From positions 248,001 to 312,000 of the forward strand of contig CAWIGB010000013.1 in the NCBI GenBank assembly GCA_963835375.1: 64,000 nucleotides of DNA. Reading direction: 5' to 3'. Of the stretch, positions 11,113 through 19,936 are shown in pieces. Source of the DNA: Salinisphaera sp963835375 (GTDB taxonomy: Bacteria > Pseudomonadota > Gammaproteobacteria > Nevskiales > Salinisphaeraceae). The notes beneath the pieces were generated by a model. The model was not told where the DNA came from and made no database searches. It saw nothing but the letters and a program-made list of their open reading frames with translations. The number at the start of each line of letters is the position of its first letter. Position 1 is the first letter of the stretch. A program made the translations under genes and the position numbers.

Positions 11113-11212
11113 GCCACCCTTCTCCTCGAAACTGTGAAGGTTGTTGATTGAAATGCCCGACGGCTCATTGCCGCCACCTCGACTGCCGATTGGCAATCTT
11201 GATCACCGGCAT

Positions 11213-11240
11213 TGATGCGGCCTTACCGCCCCCTTTCAAG
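11213..11240 (-). promoter_or_regulatory. Sigma-32 type heat-shock promoter of groESL
   Basis: On the minus strand, CTTGAAA (11240-11234) is followed after 13 bases by CCGCATCA (11220-11213). The heat-shock consensus is CTTGAAA, 11-16 bases, CCCCATNT, so the -35 is perfect and the -10 matches at most positions. The site is about 100 bases upstream of groES and points toward it. No CIRCE-type inverted repeat was seen nearby, so RpoH control is favoured over HrcA. Confidence 0.75.
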
Positions 11241-11379
11241 AGCGGGGCCACAAATTTTTAACCGCGACGGCGTCGATCAGACCAAACTGAAACGACGCCT
11301 TGTTGGATTTGAGCTGAGGCAGTATCGTTCGACACGAAACAAGTCATGCCGAGTCGTTCTCGGCGATCCCGGAGGTTCC

Positions 11380-12666
11380 ATGGCCGAGTCCACAATGCGT
11401 CGCGTCGCCATCGTCGGCGGCGCCCGGATTCCTTTCTGTCGTTCCAATAGCGCGTATTCGCATCAGTCGAATCAGGATCTGCTGACCGCGCCATTCAAGG
11501 CGCTATCGGAAAAATACCGGCTTGCCGGCGAGCGCATCGGCGAGGTGGCGGCCGGCGCGGTGCTCAAGCACTCGGCCGACTTCAACCTGACCCGCGAAGC
11601 CGTGCTCGGTACCGATCTGGATCCGCACACCCCGGCCTTCGACGTGCAGCAGGCCTGTGGCACAAGTCTGGAAACCACGATCCTGCTCGCCAACAAGATC
11701 GCCATGGGCCAGATCGAGTCCGGCATCGCCGGCGGCACCGATACCACCTCGGATGCGCCGATCGCGGTGAACGAGGATCTGCGCAGGATTCTGCTCGACA
11801 TCAACCGCGCGAAATCCGGCGGCGAACGCGCCAAGCTGTTCGCCAGGCTACGCCCGCGTCATCTCGTGCCGAATCTGCCGGGCGTGTCCGAGCCGCGCAC
11901 GGGCATGTCGATGGGCGAGCACTGCGAGCTGATGGCCAAGGAGTGGAAGATCTCGCGTCGCGCCCAGGACGAACTGGCGCTGGCGAGCCACAAGAATGCC
12001 GCGCAGGCTTACGTCGATGGGTTCTATGACGACCTGGTCTTCCCGTATCTCGGCGTGGAGCGCGACAACAACCTGCGCCCGGATTCCAGCATGGAGAAGC
12101 TGTCCAAGCTCCGCCCCTCGTTCGACAAGGAGAACGGTACGCTGACCGCGGGCAACTCCACGCCGCTCACCGACGGCGCGTCGAGCGTGCTGCTGGCGAG
12201 CGAAGAATGGGCCAGGGAACGCGGCCTGCCGATTCTGGCCTACTTCACCCCCTATTCACGTACCGCGGCCGTGGATTACGTCGATGGCGGCGAAGGCCTG
12301 CTCATGGCGCCGACCTATGCCGTGCCGGAGATGCTCGATGCGGCCGGGCTGACGCTGCAGGACTTCGACTTCTACGAAATCCACGAAGCCTTCGCCGCCC
12401 AGGTGCTGTGCACGCTCAAGGCCTGGGAGTCGAAGAAATACTGCGCGGAACGCCTCGGGCGCGAGGCGCCGCTGGGCTCGATCGACATGTCGAAGCTCAA
12501 CGTCAAGGGCTCTTCGCTGGGGCTCGGCCATCCGTTCGCCGCCACCGGCGGGCGCATCGTCGCCACGCTCGCCAAGATCCTCGACGAAGCCGGCTCGGGC
12601 CGTGGTCTGATCTCGATCTGCGCCGCCGGCGGCCAGGGCGTGACGGCGATCCTCGAAAAACCCTGA
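11380..12666 (+). CDS. Acetyl-CoA C-acyltransferase, FadI-like thiolase
   Basis: This thiolase cleaves 3-ketoacyl-CoA (or condenses acyl-CoAs) in fatty-acid oxidation. It has 428 residues. The nucleophile is Cys93 in DVQQACGTSLE, His335 lies in YEIHEAFAAQ, His384 in GLGHPFAATG and Cys414 in ICAAGGQG, so the full catalytic set is present. The overall pattern, including LFARLRPRHLVPNLP and GMSMGEHCELMAKEW, is closest to the FadI/trifunctional-beta branch. The ATG at 11380 has GGAGG five bases upstream, so the longer open frame is rejected. No FadJ-like partner is adjacent. Confidence 0.93.
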   Translation: MAESTMRRVAIVGGARIPFCRSNSAYSHQSNQDLLTAPFKALSEKYRLAGERIGEVAAGAVLKHSADFNLTREAVLGTDLDPHTPAFDVQQACGTSLETTILLANKIAMGQIESGIAGGTDTTSDAPIAVNEDLRRILLDINRAKSGGERAKLFARLRPRHLVPNLPGVSEPRTGMSMGEHCELMAKEWKISRRAQDELALASHKNAAQAYVDGFYDDLVFPYLGVERDNNLRPDSSMEKLSKLRPSFDKENGTLTAGNSTPLTDGASSVLLASEEWARERGLPILAYFTPYSRTAAVDYVDGGEGLLMAPTYAVPEMLDAAGLTLQDFDFYEIHEAFAAQVLCTLKAWESKKYCAERLGREAPLGSIDMSKLNVKGSSLGLGHPFAATGGRIVATLAKILDEAGSGRGLISICAAGGQGVTAILEKP

Positions 12667-12816
12667 TCGCCTGCTGCATTGAGCGAAGCCCCGGGCCGCT
12701 GCGGCTGGCCTGGGGGCCGCTTTGCCTTTAGCCTTCGCGGGATCACTCCGCATCCGTTGCCGCCGCATGCCCTGCCGACTCTTCCCGCTCGCCTCGCCCC
12801 TCGTGGGACGTTGCGC

Positions 12817-14163
12817 ATGAGCGCGCCAACACGCGGCGGCTGGGCATCGCGCTTCGGCTTCATCATGGCGGCCGCCGGCTCGGCGATCGGGCTCGGCAAC
12901 ATCTGGAAGTTTCCGTACATGACGGCGTCGCACGGGGGCGGCGCCTTTCTGGTGGTCTATCTCCTCTGCGTGTTCGTGTTCGGCGTCTCGTTGCTGCTGG
13001 CCGAACTGGTGCTCGGACGCATGAGCAAGCGCAATCCGATCGGCGCCTTCCGCAAGCTGGCCGGCGGCGCCTGGCCCGCCGTTGGCGCGCTCGGCGTGGT
13101 CACGGCGCTGATCATCCTGTCGTTTTATATCGTGGTCTCGGGCTGGGCGATGGCTTATTTCGTCTATGCCATCCAGGGCACACTCACGCAGGCAGACAGT
13201 GGCGAACTCAACGCCTTGTTCGGCCACCTGGTGTCGAACCCGGTGTTGCCTCTGATCTACGCCGCGATCTTCGTCGCCCTCACCGGCCTGGTGGTGATCG
13301 GCGGCGTGTCCGGCGGCATCGAGCGCATGGCCAAACTGTTCATGCCACTGCTGTTCTTGATCCTGATTCTGCTGACAATGCGCTCGCTCACCCTGCCGAA
13401 CGCCGGGCGCGGGCTTGCCTTCTTTCTACAGCCGGACTGGTCCGCTATTGACGGCCATCTGATCTCGGCGGCGTTGGGGCAGGCATTCTTCACCCTGTCG
13501 CTTGGCGTCGGCGGGATGATCACCTACGGGTCCTACATGGCCGACACGCAGGATCTCGGGCGCGACGCGCTGTCGGTGGTCGCCCTCAATACCGTGGTTT
13601 CGCTCCTGGCCGGCCTGATGGTGATCCCGGCGATGATATCGGCCGGCATCACACCCGACGCCGGCGGGCCGGGCACGACGTTCAAGGTTCTGCCGACCGT
13701 GTTTGCCGCGATGCCGGCCGGCAATCTGTTCGGGATCGGTTTCTTCTTCCTGCTGATCCTGGCGGCCCTCACCTCGTCGGTATCGCTGCTCGAGCCGGTG
13801 GTGAGTTTCTTCGTGGACGAACACGGCCTGAAACGTTCCAGCGCCACGCTGATCGGCATGGTCTTCTGCTTTGCCCTGGCCATACCGGTCTCGCTGTCGT
13901 TCGGCGTCTGGCATCACATCCAGCTGTTCGGCCTGACGATCTTCGGGCTGATGGACTATCTGACCAGCAATCTGGCGCTGCCCATCGGCAGCCTGCTGAC
14001 GGCGCTGTGTGTCGGCTGGGTGGTGCGCCGCGCCGCGGTCGACGAACTGGCCAACCACGGCCGGCTGGCTGCGCCCTGGGCGCCCATGTGGCTGTTCTTC
14101 ATACGCTATGTCGCACCGCTCGGCATCGTCTGGATTCTGGTCCAGGGGTTGTTCGATCTCTGA
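12817..14163 (+). CDS. Sodium-dependent neurotransmitter:sodium symporter (NSS) family transporter
   Basis: An inner-membrane Na+-coupled amino-acid-type transporter of 448 residues. The signature RFGFIMAAAGSAIGLGNIW, followed by KFPYMTASHGGGAFL, is the sodium/substrate-binding TM1 of NSS (LeuT-like) proteins. Eleven to twelve hydrophobic segments follow, and LEPVVSFFVDE lies in the later helices. The ATG at 12817 is chosen because it puts the TM1 motif about 10 residues from the N-terminus; the upstream open stretch is proline/arginine-rich and unlikely to be coding. Substrate unknown. It lies between a thiolase and hemH with no obvious functional link. Confidence 0.93.
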   Translation: MSAPTRGGWASRFGFIMAAAGSAIGLGNIWKFPYMTASHGGGAFLVVYLLCVFVFGVSLLLAELVLGRMSKRNPIGAFRKLAGGAWPAVGALGVVTALIILSFYIVVSGWAMAYFVYAIQGTLTQADSGELNALFGHLVSNPVLPLIYAAIFVALTGLVVIGGVSGGIERMAKLFMPLLFLILILLTMRSLTLPNAGRGLAFFLQPDWSAIDGHLISAALGQAFFTLSLGVGGMITYGSYMADTQDLGRDALSVVALNTVVSLLAGLMVIPAMISAGITPDAGGPGTTFKVLPTVFAAMPAGNLFGIGFFFLLILAALTSSVSLLEPVVSFFVDEHGLKRSSATLIGMVFCFALAIPVSLSFGVWHHIQLFGLTIFGLMDYLTSNLALPIGSLLTALCVGWVVRRAAVDELANHGRLAAPWAPMWLFFIRYVAPLGIVWILVQGLFDL

Positions 14164-14233
14164 ACGTCGACTTGCATCCACAATCCATTACCCTGACGTA
14201 TCGCCAAGCCAGAATTGATAGCGAGGATCGATA

Positions 14234-15238
14234 ATGCGTCGCGATGACTCCGCCCCGGTCGGCGTCCTGTTCACCAACCTGGGCAGCCCGGACGATACGT
14301 CGGTGCCCGCGGTCAGACGCTATTTGCGGGAATTCCTCAGCGACCGTCGTGTGATCGATCTGAACCGGGCCGCGTGGCTGCCGATTCTCTACGGCGTCAT
14401 CCTCGCGTTCCGGCCGAGAAAGTCCGCCGAAGGCTATCGCTCGGTGTGGATGGATGAAGGCTCGCCGCTGATCGTCTACGCGAAACGTCAGGTGGCCGGC
14501 ATTCAGGCGCGTCTGGACTCGGCACAACTGCCGCGGCGGGTACAGGTGGCGCTGGGCATGCGCTACGGCAATCCCTCGATCGAGTCGGGGCTCGAGGAAC
14601 TGCATGCCGCCGGCTGCCAGAAGATCCTGATCCTGCCCGCTTATCCGCAATATTCGGCGACCACCGTAGCCACGACGTTCGACAAGGTCGGCGCGGTGCT
14701 GGAGGACTGGCCCGAACCGCCGGCCCTGCGCCAGATCAACCGTTACCACGACGATCCGCGCTATATCGCCGCGCTCGCCAACTCGGTGCGCGAACACTGG
14801 GGCCAGCACGGGCGCGCGGACAAGCTGGTGATCTCCTTTCACGGCATTCCCAAACGCTACGTCAAACAGGGCGATCCGTATCCCCGCGACTGCGGCGTCA
14901 CCGCGCAACTGCTGGCAGCCGAACTGGGGCTGACGCGCACCGAGTACAAAGTGTGTTTCCAATCGCGTTTCGGCCGCGAACCCTGGTTGCAACCCTATCT
15001 GGACGAGACCATGAAGGCCTGGGGGGCGGATCCCGAGATCAACACCGTCGACGTGATCTGCCCCGGGTTTTCGTCGGACTGCCTGGAAACGCTGGAAGAG
15101 ATCCGCGAGGAAAATCGTGGCTATTTCGAGCAAGCCGGGGGCGAGTCGTTGCGGTATATTCCCGCGCTCAACGATCGCGACGATCATATCGAGATGTTCG
15201 CGCGCCTGATTCGCGAAGAACTGGCCGGCTGGATCTGA
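14234..15238 (+). CDS. hemH: Ferrochelatase
   Basis: HemH inserts Fe2+ into protoporphyrin IX, the last step of heme synthesis. The 334 residues start VGVLFTNLGSPDDTSVPAVR. The catalytic His203 lies in ISFHGIPKRYVKQGDPY and Glu285 in CPGFSSDCLETLEEI, and the FQSRFGREPWLQPY substrate segment is present. The ATG follows AGCGAGGATCGATA, a plausible ribosome binding site. The gene sohB begins 31 bases downstream, suggesting co-transcription. Confidence 0.97.
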   Translation: MRRDDSAPVGVLFTNLGSPDDTSVPAVRRYLREFLSDRRVIDLNRAAWLPILYGVILAFRPRKSAEGYRSVWMDEGSPLIVYAKRQVAGIQARLDSAQLPRRVQVALGMRYGNPSIESGLEELHAAGCQKILILPAYPQYSATTVATTFDKVGAVLEDWPEPPALRQINRYHDDPRYIAALANSVREHWGQHGRADKLVISFHGIPKRYVKQGDPYPRDCGVTAQLLAAELGLTRTEYKVCFQSRFGREPWLQPYLDETMKAWGADPEINTVDVICPGFSSDCLETLEEIREENRGYFEQAGGESLRYIPALNDRDDHIEMFARLIREELAGWI

Positions 15239-15269
15239 CCGACACACTCGCCGAACTCCGGAGCACGCT

Positions 15270-16328
15270 ATGCACTGGCTCGCCTCTTTCGGTCTGAACT
15301 ACGGCCTGTTTCTGGCCAAGACCGCCACCCTGGTGGCCGCGATCGCCGTCGTGGTGATCGTGCTGACATCCAGCGCGATCAGCCTGCGCCGCGAGAAGAA
15401 CCGTCGTCTTCGGGTCGAGCGCGTCAACGATCGGCTCGACCACATGGCCGATACGCTGTCGGATGCGCTGCTCAACGACGCCGAGAAAAAAGCGCGCGCG
15501 AAGCAGCGCAAGAAGGAAACCAAGCAGAAGCACAAGGCAGAGAAGCTCGGCAAGAAGCATCCGCCCCAGCGGCTGTTCGTGCTCGATTTCGACGGCGACA
15601 TCCGGGCGTCGGCGGTCGACGGCCTGCGCGAATCGATCAACGCCCTGCTTCAGGTGGCCGAGTCCGACGACGAGGTCCTGCTGCGGCTGGAGTCCGGCGG
15701 CGGCATGGTGCACAGCTACGGGCTGGCGGCCTCGCAGCTCGTACGCCTGCGCGATGCCGGCATCCGGCTGACGGTCTCGGTGGACCGCGTGGCCGCCAGC
15801 GGCGGCTACATGATGGCCTGCGTGGGCGATCGCATCGTGGCGGCGCCGTTCGCCATCATCGGCTCGATCGGCGTAGTCGCCCAGCTGCCGAACTTCCATC
15901 GCTGGCTGTCGGACAAGCACATCGATTTCGAAATGCACACCGCCGGCGACTACAAACGCACGCTTACCGTGTTCGGTGAGAACACCGACGCCGGTCGCGA
16001 GAAGTTCCGCGAGGAACTGGAAGACACCCACGGCCTGTTCAAGACCTTCGTGGCCGAACATCGCCCCGGCCTGGACATCAACGCCGTGGCCACCGGCGAG
16101 CACTGGTACGGCAGCCAGGCGCTCGAGAAAGGTCTGGTCGACGAGATCGCCACCAGCGATGCGTTGATGCTCGCCGCCGCCCGCGACGGGCGTGACGTAT
16201 TCACGATCGCAAGCCATTCTCCCCAGGGGCTGATTGCGCGGCTCACCGGCCAGACCAGCCGAGTGCTCGCGAAAACCCTGCACGAACAAGGGCTCACCCG
16301 CGCCGAAATCGGGCGTTCGACGCATTGA
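15270..16328 (+). CDS. sohB: Protease SohB, S49 family, membrane-anchored
   Basis: A 352-residue SppA/SohB-type serine protease. One N-terminal membrane segment lies at about residues 13-36, followed by a lysine-rich stretch (about 72-97). The protease domain follows, with the Ser/Lys dyad predicted at Ser177 (VAASGGYMMAC) and Lys229 (AGDYKRTLT). IGSIGVVAQLPNFHRWL is typical of SohB. The domain probably faces the periplasm. It follows hemH closely in the same direction. The role is degradation of signal peptides or misfolded periplasmic proteins, by family analogy. Confidence 0.93.
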   Translation: MHWLASFGLNYGLFLAKTATLVAAIAVVVIVLTSSAISLRREKNRRLRVERVNDRLDHMADTLSDALLNDAEKKARAKQRKKETKQKHKAEKLGKKHPPQRLFVLDFDGDIRASAVDGLRESINALLQVAESDDEVLLRLESGGGMVHSYGLAASQLVRLRDAGIRLTVSVDRVAASGGYMMACVGDRIVAAPFAIIGSIGVVAQLPNFHRWLSDKHIDFEMHTAGDYKRTLTVFGENTDAGREKFREELEDTHGLFKTFVAEHRPGLDINAVATGEHWYGSQALEKGLVDEIATSDALMLAAARDGRDVFTIASHSPQGLIARLTGQTSRVLAKTLHEQGLTRAEIGRSTH

Positions 16329-16369
16329 TTTCGATGGCGCATGAAACTCCCGGGCATCTCGACGGTCTC

Positions 16370-16632
16370 AGGGCCTGTTGACGTTTCATACGAGACCGCG
16401 CCAAGGGCGGTTTTGCTGTAAGCCGAGGCGCAGCGAATGCGGCGTAGCGAGCCTACGCAAGAGCGCTGTCACGCGGGACTGCGGCAAACAGACCCGGGCC
16501 TGAAGGTTGGGCCGAAAATCCCGCCGCGCGGCGTTGCCCCTGATCGTGGCGCACCACGATCGGCGGTTCGCGCCTTGCCTGGCCGGATTTCCGGAGCCGA
16601 CGCGGGCCTCGCATGAAACGTCAGCAGGCCCT
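16370..16632. repeat. 263-bp element with 20-bp terminal inverted repeats (MITE-like), copy A
   Basis: The left end AGGGCCTGTTGACGTTTCAT (16370-16389) and the right end ATGAAACGTCAGCAGGCCCT (16613-16632) are inverted copies with one mismatch. Inside lies an 8-bp perfect stem (GATCGTGG / CCACGATC). No convincing gene is encoded and no target-site duplication is clear. Diverged partial copies lie at 19835-19901, 21639-21722 and 44330-44425, so this is a dispersed family. It fills most of the gap between sohB and the Do-type protease. Confidence 0.75.
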
Positions 16633-16692
16633 AGGGACTGGGGACGTAGCCGGCACCGCCGGTCGTTTGGTGACACCGACGAGTAAGGACCT

Positions 16693-18112
16693 ATGACACA
16701 ACTCGCATCTCTGCGCTATCGCGCCTTCTTTGTTCTGATCCTGGCGCTGTTGGGCACGAGCGCTCAGGCTTCCATACCCAGCAGCATGCTGTCCGGCGAC
16801 CAGCCGTCGCTGGCGCCGATGCTCCACAAGACGTTGCCGGCGGTCGTCAACGTGGTGGTAACCGGCAAGGCGCAGCAGGCGCCCAACAATCCGCTGTTCA
16901 ACGATCCGTTCTTCCGTCAGTTCTTCAATACGCCGCAACAAAAACAGCAGCAGCAGATGCAGCACCCGACGGCCATCGGCTCTGGGGTGATCGTCAACGC
17001 CGACAAGGGCTATATCGTGACCAACAATCACGTGGTCCGCGACGCCCAGAAGATCGAAGTCCGGCTGCGCGACAATCGGCAGTTCAAGGCCAAGGTCGTG
17101 GGTACCGACCCGGCCACCGATCTGGCCGTAATCCAGATCAAGGCGGACAACCTCACCCAGCTCAAGCTTGCCGACTCGGACAAGCTCCAGGTGGGTGACT
17201 TCGTGGTCGCCGTCGGCAACCCCTTCGGCCTGCGCCAGACCGTGACCTCGGGCATCGTATCGGGCCTGGGCCGTCACATCGGCAATCCCGAGGGTGAACA
17301 GGGCAGCCGTTACCAGAACTTCATCCAGACCGACGCCTCGATCAACCCCGGCAACTCGGGCGGCGCGCTGCTCAACCTCAATGGCCAGCTGGTCGGCATC
17401 AACAGCGAGATCCTGTCCCAGTCGGGCGGCAACATCGGCATCGGCTTCGCCATTCCGTCCAACCTGGTCAAAACCGTCTATCACCAGCTGGTGAAGTACG
17501 GCAAGGTCAAGCGCGGCATGCTCGGTGTGGTCGGCCAGAACCTGACACCGGACCTGGCCAAGGCCTTTGGCCTGAACGTCGATCAGGGCGTGGTGATCGC
17601 GCAGGTGATGCCGGACTCCCCGGCCGCCAAGGCGGGCATCAAGCAGCGTGACGTGATCACCGCAGTCAACGGCAAGGAGATCAACAACTTCTCCGATCTG
17701 CAGAACGCCATCGGCCTGCGTTCGCCGGGCGACAAGGTGACGATCGACCTCCTGCGCGACGGCAAGAAGCAGGAAGTGCACGCCACCCTGGCCAAGGCCT
17801 CCGATATGACCGGCGCGGGTGACGCCACCACCGGCGGCTCACTCAACAAGAACCTGGCCGGCGCCCAGTTCGGCCCGCTGACCGACGACAATCCGCTTGT
17901 CTGGTGATGTCCAGGGCGTCGTGGTGACCAACGTCCAGCGCGGCAGCCCCGCGGCCCAGGCGGGTCTCCGGCCGGGCGACGTGATCACCTCGGTCAACCG
18001 TCAGCAGATCAGCAGTGTGTCCCAACTGCACAAGCTGGCCGGCCCGGACACCAAGCAGCTGCTGCTGCACGTCCGCCGTGGTCAGGGCGCGCTGTTCCTG
18101 TTGATTCAGTAA
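16693..18112 (+). CDS. Do-family serine endoprotease (DegQ/MucD-like), frameshifted near 17897
   Basis: A periplasmic quality-control protease. A signal peptide covers about residues 1-26 (ends AQA-S). The chymotrypsin-like domain has the triad His113 (VTNNHVV), Asp143 (DPATDLAV) and Ser222 (INPGNSGGAL), and two PDZ domains follow. The frame runs to a stop at 17907, but the second PDZ domain (DVQGVVVTNVQRGSPAAQAG) continues in another frame from 17897 to 18112. Removing one base near CCGCTTGTCTGG restores a single 472-residue protein of normal length. The terminator at 18149 closes the transcription unit. Sequence error is more likely than real truncation. Confidence 0.92.
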
Positions 18113-18148
18113 GCCAACCGCCCCGGCGCCACGAGCGCCAATAAGAAG

Positions 18149-18174
18149 AAGCCCGGCTCCGGCCGGGCTTTTTT
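18149..18174 (+). terminator. Intrinsic terminator after the Do-type protease
   Basis: A 9-bp stem AAGCCCGGC / GCCGGGCTT with a TCCG loop is followed by a run of six T. It lies 37 bases past the protease stop codon at 18112. Confidence 0.92.
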
Positions 18175-18213
18175 CTTGCGTACAGTCGAGTAAAGTGCCG
18201 ATTCGCCCTCGTT

Positions 18214-18241
18214 TTGTCTGCCTCGGGTGCGTCGTTATACT
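18214..18241 (+). promoter_or_regulatory. Sigma-70 type promoter of the ZapB-like gene
   Basis: TTGTCT (18214-18219) and TATACT (18236-18241) are separated by 16 bases, 23 bases upstream of the ATG at 18265. The same TATACTCGAAC string occurs upstream of the gene at 56322. Confidence 0.65.
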
Positions 18242-18264
18242 CGAACGCAGTGCAGGAGCCTGTC

Positions 18265-18462
18265 ATGAGCCAGTTCGATCTCGCCGACTTCGAAGCGCAG
18301 GTCCATGCCCTGCTGGCCGCCTATCATCGCCTGCAGGCGGACTACGACGCCCTTCAGGCGGCCCACGAAGCCGAGACCCGACGCAATCGCGAGATCCGCG
18401 AGCGTTTGAACGGGGTGATCGAACGCATCCGGGCGCTCGAGGCCGAGGCCGGCAATGTATAA
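18265..18462 (+). CDS. Small coiled-coil protein, TIGR02449 type (ZapB-like)
   Basis: A 65-residue protein, almost wholly predicted coiled coil: long heptad-like stretches rich in Leu, Glu, Ala and Arg (AYHRLQADYDALQAAHEAE, IRERLNGVIERIRALEAEAG). The ATG at 18265 follows GCAGGAG. Small coiled-coil proteins of this type commonly sit directly upstream of zapA in gammaproteobacteria, as here. A role with ZapA at the FtsZ ring is inferred from that position and from resemblance to ZapB; no motif proves it. Confidence 0.8.
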   Translation: MSQFDLADFEAQVHALLAAYHRLQADYDALQAAHEAETRRNREIRERLNGVIERIRALEAEAGNV

Positions 18463-18610
18463 CAACTCACCCTGTCCACGCCCGACAGCCCGGCGCGGCG
18501 CCAGCCGACCCGCGCCACGGGATGCAAATCCACGCGATAACGGGTTTAATCGGAGAGCGATAACCTCTGAGTCCCCGACGGGGGCGTGACACATGGCACG
18601 GGCGGACATC

Positions 18611-18943
18611 ATGGGTAGCGACAAGACACAGACCGCGCTGACGGTGCGTATTCTCGGGCGCGACTACTCGGTGGCCTGCCCGGAGGGCGAACGCGAGGCC
18701 CTACTGCGTTCGGCCGAACATCTGTCCACACGCATGAGCGCGATCCAGCGCCAGGGCAAGACACTCGGCTCGGAGCGCATCGCCATCATGGCAGCGCTCA
18801 ACATCGCGCGCGACCTGCTCGATCTGCAACGCCAGGTCGAGCGACGCGACGCGGGACTTGCCGATAGCGACGAAGAAATGACGGAGCGCCTGTCGCAGCT
18901 TCAGCTGCGGATCGAATCGGCGCTCGATTCCTCGGGCGAATAA
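18611..18943 (+). CDS. zapA: Cell division protein ZapA
   Basis: ZapA binds FtsZ and bundles its filaments at midcell. About 110 residues: an N-terminal globular part (LTVRILGRDYSVACPEGERE), then MAALNIARDLLDLQRQVE leading into a C-terminal coiled coil. An alternative ATG lies six codons upstream (18593); the start at 18611 gives the usual short N-terminus before TVRILG, and neither has a strong ribosome binding site. Downstream lies 6S RNA and then fau, the standard gammaproteobacterial order. Confidence 0.92.
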   Translation: MGSDKTQTALTVRILGRDYSVACPEGEREALLRSAEHLSTRMSAIQRQGKTLGSERIAIMAALNIARDLLDLQRQVERRDAGLADSDEEMTERLSQLQLRIESALDSSGE

Positions 18944-18996
18944 GCCCACGATTGGTTTGTCACCACCCCGGCCTGGGCGTACCATGTAGGTGCCGG

Positions 18997-19175
18997 CATT
19001 CCTGCGGTGTTCGACGGTCTCCCGGTTCCCCTTGAGCCTAATTACCTAACCAGGGGTGGGAACCGGCGCAGGTGAGTAGGCCCGCCTTGCTGCGGGAAAC
19101 CTAATGCGTCGCGGAACGCCCCACTTGAGCGCTTGTCTCAAGGATAGTGGACGACTGACGGCACGCGCGGGAATG
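18997..19175 (+). ncRNA. ssrS: 6S RNA
   Basis: About 179 nt between zapA and fau, the conserved location of ssrS. The ends pair (CATTCC at 18997 with GGAATG ending at 19175). The interior carries CCCCTTGAGCCTAAT, GGGAAACCTAATGCG and CCACTTGAGCGC with CTCAAGGAT, matching the central-bubble and CTTGAA/TTCAAGG hairpin features of Pseudomonas and E. coli 6S RNA. The RNA mimics an open promoter and sequesters sigma-70 RNA polymerase in stationary phase. End positions are estimated from the closing stem. Confidence 0.85.
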
Positions 19176-19204
19176 TCGGCTCCCATTTTCCCGATCGTGA
19201 GCCC

Positions 19205-19777
19205 ATGGCCCGAGTCGCCGATCAGCGCAGGATTGCCCTATCCGCGCGGCGAAAATTGAGCGCCGCTGACCGCCACCATGCCTCCCGACTTGCCTGCCGG
19301 CGCCTGGCGCGTCTGCCGGCAGTGCGTCGCGCTCGCCGGATCGGCCTTTACTGGCCGCTCGCGAGTGAAATCGATCCGCGCCCTGTCATCGCCCTGCTTG
19401 CCCCTTATGCCCCCGTGCCTTGTTATCCGCGCGTCGTGGGGGATGCGTTGCGCTTCGTAGCCATGCACTCGGCCGCGGGCTGGTGCCGTTCCACGCTCGG
19501 CGTACACGAACCCGGCGGCTGGACGCACCCGGTGGAGGCTCTGGACGTGCTCATACTGCCGCTGGCCGGTTTCGACGAAGACGCCCACCGCATCGGACTG
19601 GGCGGCGGCTTTTACGACCGCACACTGGCGCCTGCGCGTGATCTTGCCTATCGCAGCCCGACGCGCATCGGGTTGGCGTTCGAGTGCCAGCGGCTGGCTC
19701 TCATCGAACCACAACCGTGGGATGTCGAGCTGGCAGCCGTGGTGACCGAGAGTCGCGTGTACCGCCGCCGCAGATAG
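19205..19777 (+). CDS. fau: 5-formyltetrahydrofolate cyclo-ligase
   Basis: This enzyme converts 5-formyl-THF to 5,10-methenyl-THF with ATP. The 190 residues include RRIALSARRKLSA at the start, LYWPLASEIDPRPV, and the substrate/ATP loop GLGGGFYDRTLA with DVLILPLAGFDEDAHRIG before it. Length is normal. It lies directly after 6S RNA, with which it is co-transcribed in E. coli. Confidence 0.95.
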   Translation: MARVADQRRIALSARRKLSAADRHHASRLACRRLARLPAVRRARRIGLYWPLASEIDPRPVIALLAPYAPVPCYPRVVGDALRFVAMHSAAGWCRSTLGVHEPGGWTHPVEALDVLILPLAGFDEDAHRIGLGGGFYDRTLAPARDLAYRSPTRIGLAFECQRLALIEPQPWDVELAAVVTESRVYRRRR

Positions 19778-19834
19778 CGTTTGCGGCCGCCGCCGATGCC
19801 GCCGCACCGGCCAATCGAGTCACCGCAGGCCGCG

Positions 19835-19901
19835 GCCCCGCCTGCCCCGACCGGAGTTGCGGTCGCCGGTGCAGGCCTCGTATGAAACGGCAACACGCCC
19901 T
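19835..19901. repeat. Partial copy B of the terminal-inverted-repeat element (right end)
   Basis: The end GCCTCGTATGAAACGGCAAC with ACGCCCT resembles the right end of copy A (GCCTCGCATGAAACGTCAGC, AGGCCCT). The preceding CGCCTGCC...CCGGA segment also aligns with CGCCTTGCC...CCGGA of copy A. The left part is missing. It sits between fau and the EVE gene. Confidence 0.6.
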
Positions 19902-19936
19902 AAAATCGACCGCGCCGTATTCACCAAGGGAAGCTC

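Noticed and set aside
17890..17910. Programmed ribosomal frameshift in the Do-type protease
   Set aside because: No slippery heptamer or downstream pseudoknot, and the same kind of break recurs in many unrelated genes.
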